Assembly (NCBI GenBank): GCA_026991065.1
Contig: JALXCG010000190.1
Location: 1-7,489 of the forward strand
DNA: 7,489 bases
Source of the DNA: JALXCG01 sp026991065 [NCBI: Gemmatimonadota bacterium]
GTDB taxonomy: Bacteria > GCA-2686955
Direction of reading: 5' to 3'
This document shows positions 5,488 to 7,489 of this stretch, one piece after another (position 1 is the first letter of the stretch; every line of letters starts with the position of its first letter). The translations under genes were made by a program, and so were the position numbers. The notes beneath the pieces are model-generated. The model was not told the origin of the DNA and did no database searches. It saw only the letters and a list, made by a program, of their open reading frames with translations.

Positions 5488-7158
5488 TCAGTCCGACCTG
5501 GCAAGGCGGAAGCCGACGATACTGTCACCGGAGCCGCCGAGGCGTCTACTACGGGAGGAGACGCGCATGTAGGAGGGATAGACACTGTAAGCGCCACCCC
5601 GCGTAACCCGGTAGAAACCGTCTCCGGCTCCTGTTGGATCGGTTTCCGGTGAAGTGCCTAGATCACACTCGTACAGGTCATTGCACCACTCCTCCACATT
5701 CCCGCCCAGGTCGTAGATCGGGGCGGCGAGGTTGGGCTGAACACCGGCGGGGTAGCTGCCGACCGGAGTGGTCCAGCCGACGCAAAGACCGTCGTAAGAA
5801 TAGTTGGCCAGCGAGCATGTGGGGCTCTCGTTGCCCCACGGGTAGATCCTCTCGTCGTCCCACTGCGCCGCATACTCCCATTCGGCATCTGTCGGCAGCC
5901 GGTAACCGTTGGCCTTGTAGGGGTTGCCATCCAGGCCGCACTGCCAGTCGGAGTGGTCGTAGGCACGGCGAAGCCCTTCCGAGACCGAAAGCCAGTCGCA
6001 GTAGGCCACCGCGCCGAACCATGTCACTTCCGTCACCGGATGGTCTGGGTTGATCCCGTGTCCCGCGTCGCGCAGGGTGAACACCCCTCCGGAGAATGCG
6101 AGTTCGCAGTAAGGACTGTCCAGGTCCACCAGCTCCTTCTTGCTACCATCGACGTGATCCTGAACCGAAGAGGAGGTCGCTGTCACGTAGCCCTGGTCGT
6201 AGGCCCACTGCACCAGGTCCAGATACTCCTGGTTGGTCACCTCATACTGGCCGATCCAGAAGTCATGGGTCAGCGTCACCAGGCGCTCATCGACACCGCA
6301 ACGCGCCATACCGTCCCCCATACTGAAGGTGCCGGAAGGAACGAACACAAAGGAGCCAGAGGGCGGCGGGGGCAACACATTTTCACACTCTGCATCGCAT
6401 GCATCGCACTCGACGAGACGGCAACTGACAGACTGGGCGATCGCTACGAAACAGTCGATGCAACCACCCCCGGTCCAGCAGTCCCAGCAGTTCACCACCA
6501 GAGTCATCGCCCACGAGCACCAATCGCCGCTCAGAAGGCATTCGTTGACAACGCACCAACTACACTCCGGAGAAGCTTTCGGGTAATTCCCCGCGACCAA
6601 GGACTCGAAGCGCCCCGCCGAAATGGAGCCGTCCTGCGGGAGCAGTGTCTTGACCCGACCGTCGAGCGAGCCAAGCGACACGCGGGCGACCCGGCTCTGG
6701 CCCAGATCCACGCCGGATTCCAGCAAGAAGGGGACGCGGCGCTTGGTCAGGGGCAGCACCAGAAAGGCGTGGGGGTCCTCTCCCGCCTCGAGCGCAGCGC
6801 CAAAGAGCGAAACCCGCTTCTCCGACTCGATCGGTACGAAAGCGATCCGGTCGGCGCCGACCCGCACCACCACTGCGGCGCCGATCCCGAGGGAGAAGCC
6901 GCGCGCCTGAAGTCGTTGATCCAAACCGGCCAGAGGCGGCGCACCGAGGAGGCGTTCCACCGCGCCCTTTTGAATCTGGAAGTGCCCGGCATCCAGCGAC
7001 TCGGCAAAGACCTCGATCCGGCTTTTGTCAAAACAGCCAGGGGAGAAGGCGAAACTCCGGATCGGCAGCGAGAGCAAAACACATAGGGCGGCGAGAACAC
7101 CCACTCCGGTGGTTCTGAACCGCGCAGGAAAAGGCAAAACAGATGGGCGGCGAAACAT
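5488..7158 (-). CDS. Exported Cys-rich FGE-sulfatase (SUMF1-like) domain protein, copy 4 (first in transcription order)
   Basis: A 556-residue protein. The frame stays open upstream to the right edge of the window. I choose ATG 7158 because it has AGGAGG 4 nt upstream, matches the other starts and gives a signal peptide (MFRRPSVLPF, VLAALCVLLSLP, cut after SFA at 37). The upstream extension is an Arg-rich, low-complexity translation with no paralog counterpart. Layout: unassigned beta-rich domain 38-198, 12-Cys module 199-258, FGE-sulfatase domain ~269-554 with YEVTNQEY, GYRLPTDAEWEYAAQW, YPWGNE, GNVEEW, RVTRGG and GFRLARSD. There is no Cys in the 26-residue tail 523-548, so it cannot act as a classical FGE. 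Its Cys module differs slightly (GGGC for GAEC). A strong GC hairpin follows the stop by 24 nt. It is the most diverged leader of the four but keeps the same box-to-start distance. Function unknown; a secreted recognition or structural role is inferred. Confidence 0.92.
   Translation of the reverse strand: MFRRPSVLPFPARFRTTGVGVLAALCVLLSLPIRSFAFSPGCFDKSRIEVFAESLDAGHFQIQKGAVERLLGAPPLAGLDQRLQARGFSLGIGAAVVVRVGADRIAFVPIESEKRVSLFGAALEAGEDPHAFLVLPLTKRRVPFLLESGVDLGQSRVARVSLGSLDGRVKTLLPQDGSISAGRFESLVAGNYPKASPECSWCVVNECLLSGDWCSWAMTLVVNCWDCWTGGGCIDCFVAIAQSVSCRLVECDACDAECENVLPPPPSGSFVFVPSGTFSMGDGMARCGVDERLVTLTHDFWIGQYEVTNQEYLDLVQWAYDQGYVTATSSSVQDHVDGSKKELVDLDSPYCELAFSGGVFTLRDAGHGINPDHPVTEVTWFGAVAYCDWLSVSEGLRRAYDHSDWQCGLDGNPYKANGYRLPTDAEWEYAAQWDDERIYPWGNESPTCSLANYSYDGLCVGWTTPVGSYPAGVQPNLAAPIYDLGGNVEEWCNDLYECDLGTSPETDPTGAGDGFYRVTRGGAYSVYPSYMRVSSRSRRLGGSGDSIVGFRLARSD
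5515..5592 (-). other. Hypervariable C-terminal segment of copy 4 (residues 523-548)
   Basis: Twenty-six codons between RVTRGG and GFRLA, beginning AYSVYP and ending GSGDSIV, with a basic stretch RSRR in the middle. 24 of 26 codons end in C or T. No Cys. Length is identical to the other two tails. Confidence 0.75.
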
Positions 7159-7162
7159 ACAT

Positions 7163-7168
7163 CCTCCT
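7163..7168 (-). promoter_or_regulatory. Ribosome binding site of copy 4
   Basis: Sense AGGAGG with a 4-nt gap to the ATG at 7158. The immediate 15 nt (CGAAGAGGAGGATGT) are identical to copy 1 although the rest of the leader differs. This marks the start against the long open extension upstream. Confidence 0.7.
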
Positions 7169-7215
7169 CTTCGGTTGTCTTCCGCGTGCGCCGACGCGAT
7201 CTGGGGGAAACATAA

Positions 7216-7233
7216 CAGCGCAATGGGGCGACC
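7216..7233 (-). promoter_or_regulatory. Conserved upstream box of copy 4
   Basis: Sense GGTCGCCCCATTGCGCTG, again 57 nt before the ATG, although much of the intervening leader differs from the other copies. It keeps GG-N10-GC with TTGC and a shorter dyad CGC-N6-GCG. It is preceded in sense by a run of eight T. This is the best evidence that the box and its spacing, not just recent duplication, are under constraint. Confidence 0.45.
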
Positions 7234-7489
7234 GAAAAAAAAGTTGGTCTCGCGTCGGCTTCGCCAGGCCTCGCGCCCATCCCGGTTGCGACGTCGCATG
7301 CGGCTGCGCCACCGCCACTTGCTACGGAACCTCGATCTGTGACGCAGCACCACTGCGCCACGGCCGGGGCCGAGCAGCCGGTTTATCGGCCCGATGGTTG
7401 CCACACTGCGGACTGGTGGGGAGGGCTTGGAGGAGCTGAACGCGGGGGCTCTGGGCGGCGACGCGGTTTCGGAGAGAGTAGGGTGAAGC

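Larger units (their letters stand above)
1..7233 (-). repeat. Tandem array of four paralogous gene units
   Basis: Four direct repeats with start-to-start distances of 1780, 1959 and 1946 bp. Each unit comprises an 18-bp upstream box, a 57-nt leader and a gene of about 1.66 kb. Copies 1 and 2 are the closest pair and align gap-free over all 491 visible codons; copies 3 and 4 are more diverged, with small indels only in linkers and loops. The spacer between copies 2 and 1 looks like a shortened form of the spacer between 3 and 2, since both share a stretch beginning TCTCGAAGC just upstream of the box. The array may continue past the left edge, because copy 1 is cut there. Confidence 0.9.
7159..7489. 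other. Region upstream of copy 4, no convincing gene
   Basis: 331 nt. The first 75 are the copy 4 leader. The rest has high GC, an A-run at 7234-7242, a perfect 12-bp palindrome TGCGACGTCGCA at 7287-7298 and a short dyad ATCGG-C-CCGAT at 7385-7395. The copy 4 frame is open here but reads as Arg- and Pro-rich low-complexity sequence. A second minus frame (7489-7322) and a small plus ORF (7394-7486) also look non-coding. Confidence 0.5.

Noticed and set aside
1-7158. Lipoprotein anchoring at the conserved Cys about five residues after the signal peptide
   Set aside because: The residues before it (FSPGC, LSGGC, LSGSC) do not form a good lipobox and a typical [AS]-x-A signal peptidase I site lies just ahead of it in all copies.
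7394-7486. Small plus-strand ORF of 30 residues (MVATLRTGG...)
   Set aside because: No ribosome site seen, preceded by an in-frame stop at 7340-7342, and too short to judge without sequence to the right.
7159-7488. Long open extension of copy 4 to the right edge, from GTG 7404 or beyond
   Set aside because: Low-complexity Arg/Ser/Pro-rich translation, no paralog support, and a well-formed ribosome site plus signal peptide at 7158.
7322-7489. Minus-strand frame entering from the right edge and ending in TAG, as the tail of an upstream gene
   Set aside because: Ser/Pro/Arg-rich with no motif; not distinguishable from non-coding GC-rich DNA.
1-7489. DGR reverse transcriptase, template repeat, CRISPR array, tRNA or insertion sequence in the window
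   Set aside because: No adenine-rich near-copy of the variable segments, no RT motif, no short spaced repeats and no transposase or terminal inverted repeats were seen on either strand.

Overview
The window is a high-GC bacterial locus made almost entirely of four head-to-tail paralogous genes, all on the minus strand. In transcription order they are gene 4 (7158-5488), gene 3 (5212-3542), gene 2 (3253-1592) and gene 1 (1473 to the left edge, lacking its last ~62 codons). Each encodes an exported protein of about 553-556 residues with the same plan: Sec-type signal peptide (1-37), a beta-rich domain I do not recognise (~38-197), a 60-residue module with 12 invariantly spaced cysteines (~199-258), and a C-terminal FGE-sulfatase/SUMF1-type domain (~267 to the end, a C-type-lectin-like fold). 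The proteins act outside the cytoplasm. The phylum cannot be fixed from this window; GC content, codon use and paralog expansion fit several GC-rich environmental Gram-negative lineages.

The tails of genes 2, 3 and 4 contain no C-x4-C pair, the copper-binding pair of true formylglycine-generating enzymes, so they are probably not FGEs; gene 1's tail lies outside the window. The most striking feature is the contrast inside the proteins. The cysteine module is 51-53/60 identical between copies, with long DNA runs almost unchanged. The last 26 residues between the conserved RGG and GFR motifs keep exactly the same length but only 4-6/26 identical residues in any pair. In that segment codon positions 1 and 2 vary more than position 3, and 68 of 78 codons end in C or T. 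This is the location, fold and codon pattern expected of a binding surface under diversification, as in diversity-generating retroelement (DGR) targets. No reverse transcriptase or template repeat is in the window, and the copies also differ at non-adenine-compatible positions, so a DGR is a hypothesis only.

Each gene has its own leader. An 18-bp box of the form GGYCGCCCC-N8 sits exactly 57 nt upstream of every start codon, even in front of gene 4, whose intervening sequence has diverged. A Shine-Dalgarno AGGAGG (altered in gene 2) lies 4 nt before the ATG. The copies therefore look separately transcribable. Intergenic spacers are 118, 288 and 275 nt; the last has strong GC hairpins after gene 4. 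The 331 nt to the right of gene 4 hold its leader and no convincing gene. Long plus-strand ORFs opposite the genes are codon-aligned shadows.
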